Made by a program: the position numbers and the translations under genes
Notes under the pieces: generated by a model
What the model saw: the letters and a program-made list of their open reading frames with translations, nothing else
Databases searched by the model: none
What the model was told of the DNA's origin: nothing
Assembly: GCA_009746045.1 (NCBI GenBank)
Contig: RPFO01000276.1
Span: forward strand, 2,134,619-2,198,618
From: Mesostigma viride
Lineage: Eukaryota; Streptophyta; Mesostigmatophyceae; Mesostigmatales; Mesostigmataceae
Direction of reading: 5' to 3'
DNA length: 64,000 nt
Part shown: in pieces, positions 33,640 through 44,902 of the stretch
How the letters are laid out: each line of letters begins with the position of its first letter
How positions within the stretch are numbered: the first letter of the stretch is position 1

Positions 33640-36585
33640 ATGGCGTCTGGAGTGGTGCTGGCGGCAGCTCCAGTAGGTGATGGCATCCGCCGGGGTCCAG
33701 GACCAAGTGGCGGTGCCGTTGCTGAGCTGCAGAGGCAATTGAACGAAGCGAAAAAGTGGTTTAGCATGAAGCTTCAGAAGGCAGACAAGGGTGAAGCATC
33801 CTACCCTTTCCCCATTTGTTTAAGCGCCTATCTTGATGCATCTGGGGAGGCATCTAGTTGCTTTGATATCGATGGCGGCCTGTTGGTCTGTTTATATTTT
33901 CGAGGGCCTGACTCGTGTGACGTAAATGGCTTTGCGGGTTCAGTTAAGGTATGCCAACACAGCGGTGTTAGCCTGCCCCGGCGCCTCACAGCGGAGATCG
34001 AATCCCGCATCTTAACGGAGTGGAAGGGGCTGATCGGCCAGCGACAGCAAGAGTGGTCGATTGACAGACTTCTAAAGTGGGTTGTAGACAATTTGGCGAG
34101 TTTACTGAGCTCTGTTCCCTCCCAATTGGAAGCATACCAGACGTGTGGAGAAGACGGCATGACGGCGAGACGGTTCTTCTTCAAGGCGGACAGCACAGAC
34201 AACGTTCAAAATGTCGCAAGTGCGGGAACCGTCGCGTCCCCGGACATTTCGTCGCAGGCAGCGGTGCCGTCGAATTCGGCCGCGCATCGAGCTGCAAAAT
34301 CACCACCTTCTGCTGGTTCTGCACCAGGGGTGGCGCCGCCAGATCCCCGTGCCAGCCCGCCAGCTTGCAGCGGGGCCACGTCATCCCCTCCAGTGCCTTC
34401 AGTACTACCGTCCACTGGACAGCGCCTGGGCGGGCAGGCCGAGCCAAACAGCGCCGCCCCTGCTGCCGCGGATATCACTTCGAGGCCAATTGGCCCCTCC
34501 CCCGCTGGTCCCGCTACACCGCAAAGGAACGTGGCGGCACAGTTTGCGCAGGCCACACCGGTGGCCCAGGGTGTGCAGCCATCGCCCCAGGGCAGCGGGG
34601 CGGCAGTGGTCCCCGATGAGGAGTTTCCCAGGCTGGGCCTGAGTGCGCTGTGGCGTCGCTACGCCCCCGCGGAAGCGGTGCGGGGCCGCACGCACGCCTC
34701 GCTCTCACTGATGCTGACGCTGCGGCCGACCGACCCCGAGTGGCGCGGCGCCAACCTGCCGCACGACGTACGGGTCATGCTGGAGCTGGCGCGCGTCACC
34801 ACCGTGGCGCCCACGGTAGCAGGCAACCATGGTGTCGGCGAGAGCGATTCTTGTGCAGCACCTGACCAGGCGGGTGGCTGCCCTGCCCCCACCGGTGGTG
34901 GTGGTGGTGGGGATGTATTGCCACCACTGGTCATCTTGAAGGCGTGTTCACTGCTGCCCACCAAAGGCATCCCTTCTGCCGTCATGGCGGCGGGCAATCG
35001 CATGCTTGCGCGCCAGGTGTCCACCATCCAGGGTGGTTCTGGCGGAGGCATCACGGGCGACCACCTGCGGTCGCTGCTTCGCTATGCAGAGAACCACCTG
35101 GGCGCGTGGGAGTGGGGCGAGCAGGCGGGCGCAAGGGGCGCGCCCGCAGAGGGGGCCAGCGGGGCGGAGGACACGCGTTCTATCTCCCAAGGTGGGTCCC
35201 AGGGTGGGTGGGTGCGACAGGTCCCAGGTGCGGATGCCAGTGGCAGTCAAACTGACAGCGGCGGCAGCAGCACTGATAGCCAAGAAGAGGGTTCTAGTGA
35301 TGAGACCTGGGATGGGGATAGTGAGGGATCCTGGGACGAGGGATCCTCGGGAGGCTTCATGGCCAGTAGGGACGACGACGGGATGTCTGCCAGGGAGGGG
35401 GGCGGCGGGTCGCCTAGTCCTCAGGGTGGTGCCGGCGGTGGTAGTAGGGGCAGGGGCGTGCCCCCAAACCCAGGGGGTGGTGACGATGAGGGCAACGTGG
35501 CGCGCGGGCAAGGGCGGTCACGCCAGCGCCCGCGTGGCGCGGCGGACAAGGACACCTGGCGCCGGCGGTGGGAGCTTGTCTGGGACGGTCTGGAGATGGA
35601 CAATGTGGGAACCGCCGAGCTGGCGTGCTTGCGCCTGCACGTGGCCTGTGGCCGGTGCGGCGTGGGAGGTGCTGAGGTGGCGTTGGTGCCGGGGGGTGGG
35701 GCCGCGGGGGGCGCTGGCGTGTGCTCGTCCACGAGTGAGTGCCAGCATTGCCACGCATGTTGGACAGTGGAGATGCACCCCAGGGTGGCGCACGCGGCGT
35801 CCAACGTGGTCGCCGTGTTGCGAGGGGAGGCGACAGCTGGCGCGCCAATACTCGACGTGCTGCCCTGCGACGTGGGCGTGAGCTGCCTCGAATGTGATGC
35901 CGTGAGCTCCCTGCGAGCCGTAGCGGCTGGCAAACGCTGCGACAAAGTCTGCCGCAAGTGCGGGCATGCGATCGGGTTGACGTTTGGAAGCACACAGTTC
36001 CGGCAGCTGGTCACGGGCAGGGACGACCTGGGTGGCCAGCGGCGGGCGGAGAGCGCTGGCAAGCCGGGAAAAGGAGGGTCCAAAGGCTCCGAGCCCACCC
36101 AGAATGATCTGTATTCGAAGCTGGTGGGTGGCTTTGGTGGCCTCCAGCTGGGGCAGGAGCTGCCTCACCGCGGCGCGTGCCAGCATTACCACCATTCCTT
36201 CCGGTGGCTGCGCTTCCCCTGTTGCGGGCGGCTGTTCCCCTGCGACCTCTGCCACGAGCTGGCGATGCCCAGCGACAAGTGCACGAGCGGCGTGTGGGCC
36301 AGCCGCATGGTGTGCGGCCTGTGCAGCAAGGAGCAGCCATTTGACCCCCAGCGCTGCTCTTGGTGCATGCAGCGCATCGCGTCCGGGCGTGCGCAGACGG
36401 GGCGGTCGAGCAGCCGCTTCTGGGAGGGTGGCCGTGGCACGCGCGACAAGCACCGCATGAACCGCAACGACCCGCACAAGTACCGCAACAGCAAGCTCAA
36501 GACGGTCAGCAAGAAGTCGGAGCGTGTGGGTGATGCGCCCAAGAAGCGGATGCAGCGTGGCCAGAAGAAGGATGGCGAGGATTAG
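33640..36585 (+). CDS. CHY zinc-finger protein, 981 aa
   Basis: Single exon. I start at ATG 33640 (MASGVVLAAAP); the frame extends 19 codons upstream without an ATG. Residues 1-200 form a globular region (VKVCQHSGVSLPRRLTAEIE). Roughly 200-550 is Pro/Ala/Ser/Gly-rich and disordered, ending in an acidic Ser stretch. Cys-rich segments follow at about 670-800 (VACGRCGVGG, CQHCHACW, CLECD, CRKCGHAIG). The C-terminal CHY domain (about 840-920) has CQHYHHSFRWLRFPCC, FPCDLCHE, MVCGLCSKEQPF and CSWC. The tail FWEGGRGTRDKHRMNRNDP is basic and typical of long fungal/protist CHY-finger proteins. CHY fingers bind several zinc ions. Cellular role unknown here. Confidence 0.8.
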   Translation: MASGVVLAAAPVGDGIRRGPGPSGGAVAELQRQLNEAKKWFSMKLQKADKGEASYPFPICLSAYLDASGEASSCFDIDGGLLVCLYFRGPDSCDVNGFAGSVKVCQHSGVSLPRRLTAEIESRILTEWKGLIGQRQQEWSIDRLLKWVVDNLASLLSSVPSQLEAYQTCGEDGMTARRFFFKADSTDNVQNVASAGTVASPDISSQAAVPSNSAAHRAAKSPPSAGSAPGVAPPDPRASPPACSGATSSPPVPSVLPSTGQRLGGQAEPNSAAPAAADITSRPIGPSPAGPATPQRNVAAQFAQATPVAQGVQPSPQGSGAAVVPDEEFPRLGLSALWRRYAPAEAVRGRTHASLSLMLTLRPTDPEWRGANLPHDVRVMLELARVTTVAPTVAGNHGVGESDSCAAPDQAGGCPAPTGGGGGGDVLPPLVILKACSLLPTKGIPSAVMAAGNRMLARQVSTIQGGSGGGITGDHLRSLLRYAENHLGAWEWGEQAGARGAPAEGASGAEDTRSISQGGSQGGWVRQVPGADASGSQTDSGGSSTDSQEEGSSDETWDGDSEGSWDEGSSGGFMASRDDDGMSAREGGGGSPSPQGGAGGGSRGRGVPPNPGGGDDEGNVARGQGRSRQRPRGAADKDTWRRRWELVWDGLEMDNVGTAELACLRLHVACGRCGVGGAEVALVPGGGAAGGAGVCSSTSECQHCHACWTVEMHPRVAHAASNVVAVLRGEATAGAPILDVLPCDVGVSCLECDAVSSLRAVAAGKRCDKVCRKCGHAIGLTFGSTQFRQLVTGRDDLGGQRRAESAGKPGKGGSKGSEPTQNDLYSKLVGGFGGLQLGQELPHRGACQHYHHSFRWLRFPCCGRLFPCDLCHELAMPSDKCTSGVWASRMVCGLCSKEQPFDPQRCSWCMQRIASGRAQTGRSSSRFWEGGRGTRDKHRMNRNDPHKYRNSKLKTVSKKSERVGDAPKKRMQRGQKKDGED

Positions 36586-37207
36586 AGGCCGAGGATTGGT
36601 GGGCGGGGGTCAGTGGAAGGGGGCCAACATCTAGCCTGGCATTATGGGCACTGGTGTCTGGGACGCGTGTTTATAAGAGATGTAATGCATCGTGTCATTC
36701 TTCGCATGCTGATTGTTTAAGAGGATAAATGAAAATGTTTTGCTTACTTTTTCTACTTGGCTAATTGCAACAAGTGCTGATAATTTCAGTAATTATTTCA
36801 GGAGGTAGGGGAGTCGCTCATGCAAACATTATAACCCTCGATCGAATGGATGAAAAATTGAAATTACCTGAGTATGCCAATCTATAGCTGTGTTTAGTCC
36901 AGGGCCGGGGCAGAGGGCCCGACCAGTACCCGGGGTAATTAATAAGCAAATTAATTCTATCGCTACCATGTAGGGTACGTACCCGTAGAGCCAAGCCGTC
37001 CACCTGAATGGGGACCGAAGGGCGAAGTGTGCTTGTTAAGATGTAGGCTTCTGCGCTGCGTAGATCTGCAAATCCCTAATTAAACTAAGTTGCCCCCTTA
37101 TATTCCTGAATGGAACCCTCACACTCCTCCCACGAATAGTAGATTCCCATGCACTATACCACGAGCTACTGCATTATACCGCTTCCGCGACCTGGTGCAG
37201 GCTGATT
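36586..37207. other. spacer
   Basis: 3' UTR of the CHY gene and AT-rich sequence. No element recognised before the target-site duplication at 37208-37220. Confidence 0.5.
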
Positions 37208-37893
37208 GCCCCTTATGTATTAAAAATATAATTACTTACAGCAGAGTGAAATCACTCAAACCAAAGCAAACGCCCAGCTATAAACCTATAGACAGAGCCA
37301 TGTCAAAGCTCTATACTACGATAAGACCAATGGAAACGCCTAACGGGAGGAACCTAATAGCCCTGCTGCACCGCAAAATCAGCCCGCGTGCGGCGGAGCA
37401 TGATGTCAGCCATGGCCCGAGTCAGCGCCACCGACAAGGGCTGACGCCAATATGACGTCCAGGTCCGCGCCGACCATGGGGCCCGCTGGCCCTCCAGGTC
37501 CAGCCGGTCCTCCCGGAGCCGGCAACACTCCTTGAAGAAGGCGGAGGTCAGGGGCCCCATGGCCCCATTGAACTCCTCCAGGACAAAGGGCACCACACGA
37601 TGGTGCCCGACGTCGCCGTAGGCCAGGAGCTTGGCCCGCTCCGCCCGGTCCGCCGTGTAACCTGCCGTGAGGGAGGCCCCAGCCACGTGGCTAAGAGCCA
37701 AGGGCCGCGCCACCGAAACGTCAATAAGCAGATGCCGGCCACCCCCCTCAAAGTCCAGCACCACGATGTCAGGCCGGTGGTTGGGGGAATAGAAGGCAGC
37801 GCCATCCGCATCCTCGGACCGGATGTTCGCGTGGGGGAAAACCGACCGAATCATGGCGAGCACCACCGTCAGGAGGACAGGCCCCTTATGTAT
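37208..37893 (-). mobile_element. 5'-truncated LINE 3' end with RLE-like endonuclease, 13-bp TSD
   Basis: The 13-bp direct repeat GCCCCTTATGTAT (37208-37220 and 37881-37893) flanks an insertion at 37221-37880. On the minus strand the insertion encodes about 170 residues with SPNHRPDIVVLDFEGGG, then HLLIDVSVARPL, VVPFVLEEFNGAMGPL and WSARTWTSYWRQPLSVALTR. RPD, then about a dozen residues, then D matches restriction-like endonucleases of R2/Dualen-type LINEs. A target-site duplication of this length plus 5' truncation is the hallmark of target-primed reverse transcription. The 3' end is AT-rich (AAGTAATTATATTTTTAA). Confidence 0.75.
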
Positions 37894-38304
37894 AAACCCA
37901 AGCCCTTGTCCCGTTCAGTGGACGCTATTATAAATAGACTGTTATGCTTCCTCTAGATAGGCTATCACGATCCCTATGCAGAAAGAAATACGTGGGGTTA
38001 CTGGTCAACATATAAATGTCCCGTCGACTTGGTCACCCCATCCCCCTTCCCCTTTGCACATGTGCAGGCTGTGCAGGATTCTTACCTCGGGCCGGATCCC
38101 GACCAGGCCTGCGACCTCGTCCGCCCCGTCCAGGCCGTCCACCGTCGCCTGCCCCGGGGCACGCCCGGCGTGTCCACTGTCGTCAGTCCTAGTGTCTTCG
38201 ATCCCTGCCTGCGTTCATGAAAAAAAATAAAAGACCTACGCGGGTATACTACACTGTGCCGACTGGATGGGTCTGCATGCGAGCTTGAACGATGAGGGGA
38301 AGGC
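37894..38304. other. target-side sequence of the truncated LINE
   Basis: Continues the pre-insertion sequence. A short open frame around 37150-37207 (RFRDLVQADCPLC) resembles a zinc-binding segment of another element but is interrupted. Nothing else recognised. Confidence 0.4.
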
Positions 38305-39180
38305 TTGGCTTCACTCGATCCGTTTGCCTTGAGGGGAGCGTGGGGGCCGCATTCCCATGCGCGCCCTCCCCATGAGCCCTCTAGTCACGCTGGTGCCGGC
38401 CCTTTACGCCATCGCTCTCCGCCACCAGCTGTTTGCCCCGCAACCTCTCATCACGGCAGGTGCGTCCTGCGGCAGCTGCGGGATTGCTCTCGATACTACT
38501 GGGACGCACGACATCGCATGCACGGGTGGCCAGCAGAACTGACCCGAACTGGTTCCTCTCTCTCCATACCGGCGCTCTCCTCCGGGTGGTCAGTGTGTAC
38601 CATGGTTCGGTAGGTCTTTCCCCATGCACTCCACCATCAAGTGCGAGGACGCGGCCATGGGGCCGCCCGGCCTCTATACTCACCCACCCACCGCCCCGAC
38701 ATTACTGTACGTGCTTGCCTACGACGGGCCGGGTTGCCACCAGTGCTCATCGCTGTCTCCCTAGCTCGGCCGCTCTCCGGTCGCCACATCGGGTCCGGGC
38801 GGCTGTGGATGCCGGCGCTGCTGCCGCTGTGGCTGAGCGCAACAAGTTTGCCTCCTCCGGCAATGTGGGGCCCCACCGGGTCATCCCCTTTAATTGTCCT
38901 TGAGTGAGGAGTTCGAGGCCATGGGCCCCAAGACAGCGGCGTTTTTCCATGAGTGCTGCCTGCGCGCCGTGAAGACCGCCTCGACCTCGAGGGTCAGACC
39001 GCCCCGTGGTCTACCCGCACGTTCTCCTCGTACGTATTGGCGGCAGCGCCTGTCACTCGCCCTCCCTCGCAGTGACCGTGGCTGATGTGTTATTCCGCCG
39101 CGGCCCGGGCCGACTTTGTCGCGACCCATGCGATCTCGGTCCCTCCCAGGCCTGCATGCATGGTGGGCCGGCAGCGATGT
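38305..39180 (+). pseudogene. RLE-type LINE C-terminus (CCHC finger plus endonuclease), decayed
   Basis: Plus-strand relative of the 37-kb fragment. 38357-38542 encodes LVTLVPALYAIALRHQLF and then CGSCGIALDTTGTHDIAC, a CX2CX9HX3C finger. 38660-39110 encodes the endonuclease region (HRPDITV, LIAVSLARPLSGRH, GPHRVIPF) broken by several +4 insertions. The CCHC-then-RLE order matches R2/Dualen-type LINEs. Insertions such as TTTAATTGT (near 38890) and CGTACGTATT (near 39028) break the frame relative to 49245-49700. Confidence 0.65.
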
Positions 39181-39429
39181 TGCTGCGTGTCGCCGTTTTG
39201 TGATGTAGTTAGTAGTTGTACCTTGTGCAGCTGGAGTGATCCTTGGATGTCCGTGTCAGATTACTATTAATTTCTCCAGGGTTCTTCTTCTTCAGGGTTC
39301 TTCTTGTCTGTTTCGGGGTTTTCCTTATGTTGCATGTCAATCTCACCTCCGTAAAGTTATCATTCTCCATGAATATACATGTCTGACACCAGAAAACCTA
39401 CTCGGGTATTCTGCACACGGCGGATTGGA

Positions 39430-40090
39430 TGGCTCTTTTTGATGACCTCAAGTCGCTGGACGACGACCTCACCCCCGCTCATGCAGCAGCAGCAGCGACG
39501 CGACCTGTGGCCTGAATAGGTACGTCTCCGCCACCAAGCAGGACCCCCAGAGGCCCATTGAAGCAAGGTGTACATACCGGCTGGACCTGGGTGGGGACCT
39601 GTTGATCAACCACAAGATGTGGACGCCCCCAGGCTAGAATACTGAGCCCTTAGTAGTAGCTTGAATCAGTGGCCGGTATAGTCACTGCCGCCATGGCAGC
39701 CATGCATGCCTAGAATGTTTGCCCAGCGGCGTGCCACCAATTACCTGTAGTCACGTGCACCGCTATAACGCACGGTAAACGACCAGCCATAGCCTTAGCT
39801 TAGCCCTTGTACAGCCAATGATGCTACGTCCTGGCTGTATGATCACTTCATATATGATCAGATTACTTGCCCACCGGCTCCTTGTTACATAGATATGCTC
39901 ACATGGGTATCCCTGAGACAACCAGCGCAGGCCAGAAATCGGGAGAATCCGGACCATGGTAGCTCGAGCCTGCCGTTATCTTGTCCGCGTGTTCGAGTCG
40001 TTCAGGATGATGAAGATGAATGATGATGGAAATGTGCATCCGTGTGCATTGAAATTATGGCTGGCTTACGTGTAGAGCGACTAGATGACC
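39430..40090 (+). pseudogene. ORF1-LINE C-terminus remnant plus 3' UTR
   Basis: 39450-39640 is a decayed copy of the ORF1 C-terminal domain (DDDLTP-AHAAAAATRPVA in shifted frames; compare 52700-52866), followed by 3' UTR like that after 52866. 39905-40090 is the interspersed repeat shared with 8520-8650 and 55000-55150. Confidence 0.6.
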
Positions 40091-40179
40091 TAGACGGTGG
40101 GGCCTGCTTATTGCACCCACAGAACTTGCCGGATCGTCTATCGTGCCCGATTGCTGCTGTGGCATTAATTAATAATTAA

Positions 40180-40584
40180 TTAGACTCGCACGCTCCCGTT
40201 GGGGAGTCACGGAGCATTAACCCCGATGGAATATGTGCTACATGATCTCCCAACGGAGGCATGTTATAATTTAATTTATTTTTTTTTTACCCCGATTGAA
40301 TTGAATTGAATTGTAACATAACTCCATTGGGAGTATATGTAGCACATAGCCCAGAGAAGGGGCATGCATATGGCCTATCATACATTCTACGCTACTTCCT
40401 GCAAGGGTGGCAATGTAAACAACACTTGCTCTAGGTGCACTAGGGCACCTGCACCACCCAGAGTTTCAGGCAACACCCAGCTAAGGGGAGCCTGTCATAG
40501 GTGGGGAAGATCAGCACAGCTATACAAAAGCTAGGGCATGGCTTCTCAGCAGGGAGGGACCCCCTGCATGGGCACTGCATAATT
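40180..40584 (-). mobile_element. cluster of LINE 3' ends
   Basis: 40180-40230 relates to the 14.5-kb repeat. 40235-40280 is the plus-strand 3' end GTGCTACATGATCTCCCAAC, GGAGGCATGTTATAATTTAA, matching the end of the RT element at 54740. 40290-40575 is a minus-strand copy of the ORF1-LINE 3' UTR with (TTCAA)n tail. Confidence 0.7.
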
Positions 40585-41255
40585 AAGGGGACTCGCACGT
40601 CCAAAAGCCTGAAAAACTCACTTTAATTAATATCAGTTCCAATGCACTTGGGAACCATCTAGTGATGATTGAGTACCATAAATATGATGTTTGGACATTC
40701 ATGCCACCACTTGTTGGGGGTACTACCCCCAACCACGCACCGGTGGCGAGCTAAAAATAGAAAAAGACGCTATTTATGAGATATTTTGCCCGAGACAAAC
40801 CACTTATCCAAATGACCTGCCCATACATTCCTGCAAAGTTCCCCCACTTCTAAAAAATCTGGGCTATTCACATGGCCAAAATAATCACATTTGTTTGAGT
40901 TATTAATTTCCCCGCAAAATGGGTACTTTTTTTAGCCAAAAAAAATAAATCAAATCATCAACACATCGAATGGGGTCATCCATACATGCGAAATTCCACT
41001 GAGTGGGGGGGAACACAACCCCAAAGTTTGAGCTCATTCTGACAAGCGTAGCTCAAGTTATTGATTTTTCTGTGATGCCACCTGGGTAGACGCTAAAAGA
41101 GAATTGAGCTAGTGCTGAGCCAAAATGACATCTGTTTTGCTACCCTAGACACCCAAAAACATGCCCACTTTGATCACGGAGTGTGAGGAGGATGTCCGGA
41201 GCCTCATACGCCCCACCCCTCCATCGGCACAGCCAGCCTTGTGAGTCTACCAGTA

Positions 41256-41866
41256 AACGTAAAGGATTTACGTTAGATGGATAGAGATTGTTACGCTCTT
41301 TCCAACGGCACCTTGAACGCCTCATTTGGTTAAGGAACGTAAAAGTTATGACGTTTCCTAGGCTGTGCCGACAGTACCCGGCGCGCCACTGTGGGCGCGT
41401 ACGGACACAGGATGTACAAGTGTCACTTTGATAGTCCGCAGGACGTTGACAGGACTTGTACAGGACTTGATAGTCAATTGATAGGTAGGCGCGCTGTAGC
41501 GCGCCAGGACCTATGAGACAATTGATGCTGAGCAGTGTACGGATAGGTCCACAGGACTAGCCGTATGGACAATTGATAGATCTGCGCGCCAAAGGCGTAC
41601 CAGAGTCTGTGTAATCAATTGATTGACAGTTCAGCTGTGACAGTGCAGCTGAATACTTGGACGCGTCCCTAGCAACCTATATGTGTGACTTGGTAGCACC
41701 GGGACGCTAGTTCTTGCGTGCACGTTCTCTTGGCACTGCGACCCTGTCGCCTGTGCTGCGTGCAGTCTTGGAAGTGACGTGACTTACGTCTGTGTTCCTT
41801 ATTCTTAATAAAGGCAACATTCCTGCAAGAACCATGGCGGAATTCAGGGCAACTCTCTCACAACTC
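41256..41866 (+). repeat. LTR-like repeat, 611 bp, copy 1
   Basis: Matches the reverse complement of 62274-62884 over the same 611 bp with no difference noticed by eye. It contains a polyadenylation-type AATAAA at 41808 shortly before its end. It precedes gag-like reading frames, so it fits a 5' LTR. Classical TG...CA ends and a primer-binding site are not evident. Confidence 0.7.
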
Positions 41867-41889
41867 GTATTACTCGCCTTTTAACGATC

Positions 41890-42645
41890 ATGCCAAATTC
41901 CGAAGAATTCCGCATTCCCACCGACGAGGAGGTAGCTGCTCCGCCGGCTGATCCATTACCGGCTCCGCGTCCGCGCGAGCCAAGGCCGGCTGCGCCATCG
42001 TGGCAAGCGCTTCTTGACGAAGTCACGGTTTCCCTCGACGAATTACATCGTCGACAACGAGCAGCTCTCCCGTTGCTGGGAGATTTTCCCGAGGACCCCC
42101 GCCTGCCGCAGCTGGTGCCGGCGATTCGCGGGCCATTAGACCAAATCCGAAATATTCTTTCGGCTTTTACGGTCCAGGTCCGAGGCGGCCTGCGTTCGGT
42201 AAACGAAGTCACCACCGCCATCGAGGAGGTGGACAACGCAATTTCCTCGCTCACCGGGTACCAGCGCAATTTGCAAAACTGGGCCTCGACGCGCACGGGG
42301 GGCGCGCCGGTGGTCACTACAAATTTGTTTCAGGACATCGCATTGCTTTCGCTGCTTACACGCGGCGTTCGCACTCGCGAGCGACAGGTCCTCATAAACC
42401 TGGTCGCATTTCTTTTGGCCTTGCGAGAGTGGATTCCCGCGGGCTGGGAGCTTCTGTCCATTTTTACTCATCCTCTTCGTCTCGTCGCGCGTCGGCGCAT
42501 CGCAATTTTCGATCCAACGCAAAACCCGGCGAACACACCGGTTTTGATTCATACCGGTGCAGGTCCGGCTCACACGCCGGAAATGGAGGATCCTGAGTTT
42601 ACATATGAGTACTGCGATTTCCGGGGCCTCGACTTAACTGAATAA
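41890..42645 (+). CDS. 251-aa ORF next to LTR, unknown
   Basis: Intact frame MPNSEEFRIPTDEEVAAPPA to stop. Pro-rich N-terminus, then helical segments (FTVQVRGGLRSVNEVTTAIE, LLTRGVRTRERQVLINLVAF). It sits between the LTR and the zinc-knuckle gag frame, so it is probably a structural (Gag-type) protein of the element. No family recognised. Confidence 0.5.
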   Translation: MPNSEEFRIPTDEEVAAPPADPLPAPRPREPRPAAPSWQALLDEVTVSLDELHRRQRAALPLLGDFPEDPRLPQLVPAIRGPLDQIRNILSAFTVQVRGGLRSVNEVTTAIEEVDNAISSLTGYQRNLQNWASTRTGGAPVVTTNLFQDIALLSLLTRGVRTRERQVLINLVAFLLALREWIPAGWELLSIFTHPLRLVARRRIAIFDPTQNPANTPVLIHTGAGPAHTPEMEDPEFTYEYCDFRGLDLTE

Positions 42646-42807
42646 GTCGGCCGTTTTTTCCAGTGCTCGTCGGCGCTTAGTCGACTTTTCAGCGGCGTTT
42701 CGCGGGGGGCGGCGGCGACACCGGTGCAGGCGGCATTAGTCGACAGTTGTACATACTTTCTTTTGCTGCTTTACTCAGGTGTTTGCTAAGACAGCTTGTT
42801 GTACATC

Positions 42808-43926
42808 ATGGCGGACGGGCGCCGTAGCAAGGGTGCTCCAGCCAGCGGTAATAATGGGGGTGCAGGTAGTGGGACCGCCCACGTAGATGACGTGGGGGTT
42901 ACCGGCGAGATTACCAATGTACCTATTAATAATAATACACATGCTGTCTCTGGATATGATCTCACCACCCAGGGTCTACTTATTGTTAATCAACTGCAAC
43001 CTGTCACGTCAGACTCAAAGCCAAAGCAGGCTGAGGAGTTTGTGGAGGGGCTAGAGGGGTTTCCAAGCTTGTACGGTGGTACAAACTATTATCAGATCTG
43101 GATTGGCAGCCAGACTTTTGGCAAGTGTACAGATCAGATAAAGGACCTCACTAGAGAGTGTAAGAAGGCCAACAAGGCCTGGTCAATCTACGTGGCAGAA
43201 CTAAAGTCCTGAGCTGCTAGAGGATCAACGGAAGAAGGTGGGGATCCATTGGCAGGATAAATACCAGGGGTGGGAGGTGAAAGGAGGTACCTTATCCAGA
43301 ACTTCCTTAACTATTGTAAAATGGTTGAGGAGGGCAGGGCTCATGGCTTTAATGTTGCTGACAACATAGCCCTGACAAACTGGCTCAAGGTTTCTGGGCT
43401 GGACAAGGCAACACGTGGCTCTTTAAAGGTCATGTGTGCCCCACACTCTACCCTCAAGGCCTACAAGGTCATAATCAAACAAGCACTCGAGGCAGAGGAG
43501 CTGTTTGAGGGTGGAGTGCCAGCTGTGAAGGCTACCCACGCAGGTGGGCGTGCCCAGGGGGGCTCCAAGGCGTCTGAGGCTGACAGAAGCCAAGGAGGAC
43601 GTGGGGGCAACCACAACAAGCGGAAGGCCAACCATTCACCCGACCCTGACGGGCAATCACATGCCAAGTCGGTGTTCAGGAGGGTGGGTGGCAAGCCCAG
43701 GCAGGGTAACGCGCCTGACAACGGGGGAGGAGGCCAGGGCAAGTCAAAGATCCAGTGCTACCTGTGCAAGGGGTGGGGGCACATCAAGAAGGAGTGTCCC
43801 AGCTTCAAGAAGACCCAGGGCCAGGGCAGCAACAAGAATAACAACAACAAAAACAACAACAAGAACAAGTCCCAGGCAGGCCAGCCTTCAAAGGGCAGTC
43901 AACAAGAAGAAAACAAGGAGCAGTGA
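42808..43926 (+). pseudogene. retrotransposon Gag with CCHC zinc knuckle
   Basis: Frame 1 (42808-43212, MADGRRSKGAPASGNN ... TNYYQIWIGSQTFGKC) stops at 43212. Similar sequence resumes at about 43270 (YLIQNFLNYCKMVEEGRAHG) and ends at 43926. The knuckle CYLCKGWGHIKKEC is a CX2CX4HX4C motif, followed by a Lys/Asn/Gln-rich tail. The in-frame stops between the two halves indicate decay. Confidence 0.75.
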
Positions 43927-44902
43927 CTGTCTGAGGCAACCCCTACACACCTTAATTCACCCCAAGGGGAGGCCAGGTGCTCCAATGCAGATTTTATATC
44001 TGGGCAACAAGAGGGTGATCTCCAGGTTCAGGATGGCCCCAGGTCACCTGGAGAGGTACAGGTTCCTATGAAGACGTCCTTGACAGCTGGTGCAGCTGTA
44101 AGAATGTCTGACCCCATGCATCCTCGTGCTGGGCACGAGGGTGGACCTCTCATTTTGAGAGAAACCAATGTACAACCACAGAGGGGTGTGAAGGCCTCTG
44201 GTGGTATGCATGTGGTCCCTGCTGGCGGTCCAGGTGTTGGGCATGAGCAGGGTGACTCAGGCTCTGAGTCAGAACAGGATGGAAGTCAGCATGGTGATGC
44301 TGGACAACCTGACAGCACAGTCCTGACTGTGCCAGGGACTGCTTCCTCCGTGTACCAGGAGTTGGGTGCCCGAATCCACAACATGCTGGGCATGCCACTT
44401 CTCTGTCAAACAACTTTGCCTTCCGTATTGGCAGGGCACCCCTTCTCAAGGCGTGTCAGCAAGCTGCCTCACGGTGTAAGTGCCAGTTGTCCTCCAACAA
44501 GCCCAGGAAATCACATGCCAAAGCCCTACCTCTGGGCATTGGTGATCTGCAATGTGATATCCAACACATCAGGGGCATGCAACTGTTGGTGTGCGTGGAC
44601 AGGTACACAAAGTACAAGGTGCTAGAGCATTTACCTTCTATGAAGAACAGCTAGGTACTTGCTGGCTGCCCTGCAGAATGTAAGAGCCAAGTTTCCTACC
44701 ACAAGGATCCAGGTGGACATGCAGTTTCAGCATCTCAAGGGTGATCCCACCCTTCCTGAGTTGCTGGTTACACCTAGGGAGGCTCATGGGCAGCAGGGTG
44801 CTATAGAGAGGGCAATCCAGGAGGTCAAGAAATTGATCATCTCTGAAGACTGGGTACCCTTGTCTGCACCTGCACTTGTCAGGAGTGCATGGTTGAGGAA
44901 CG

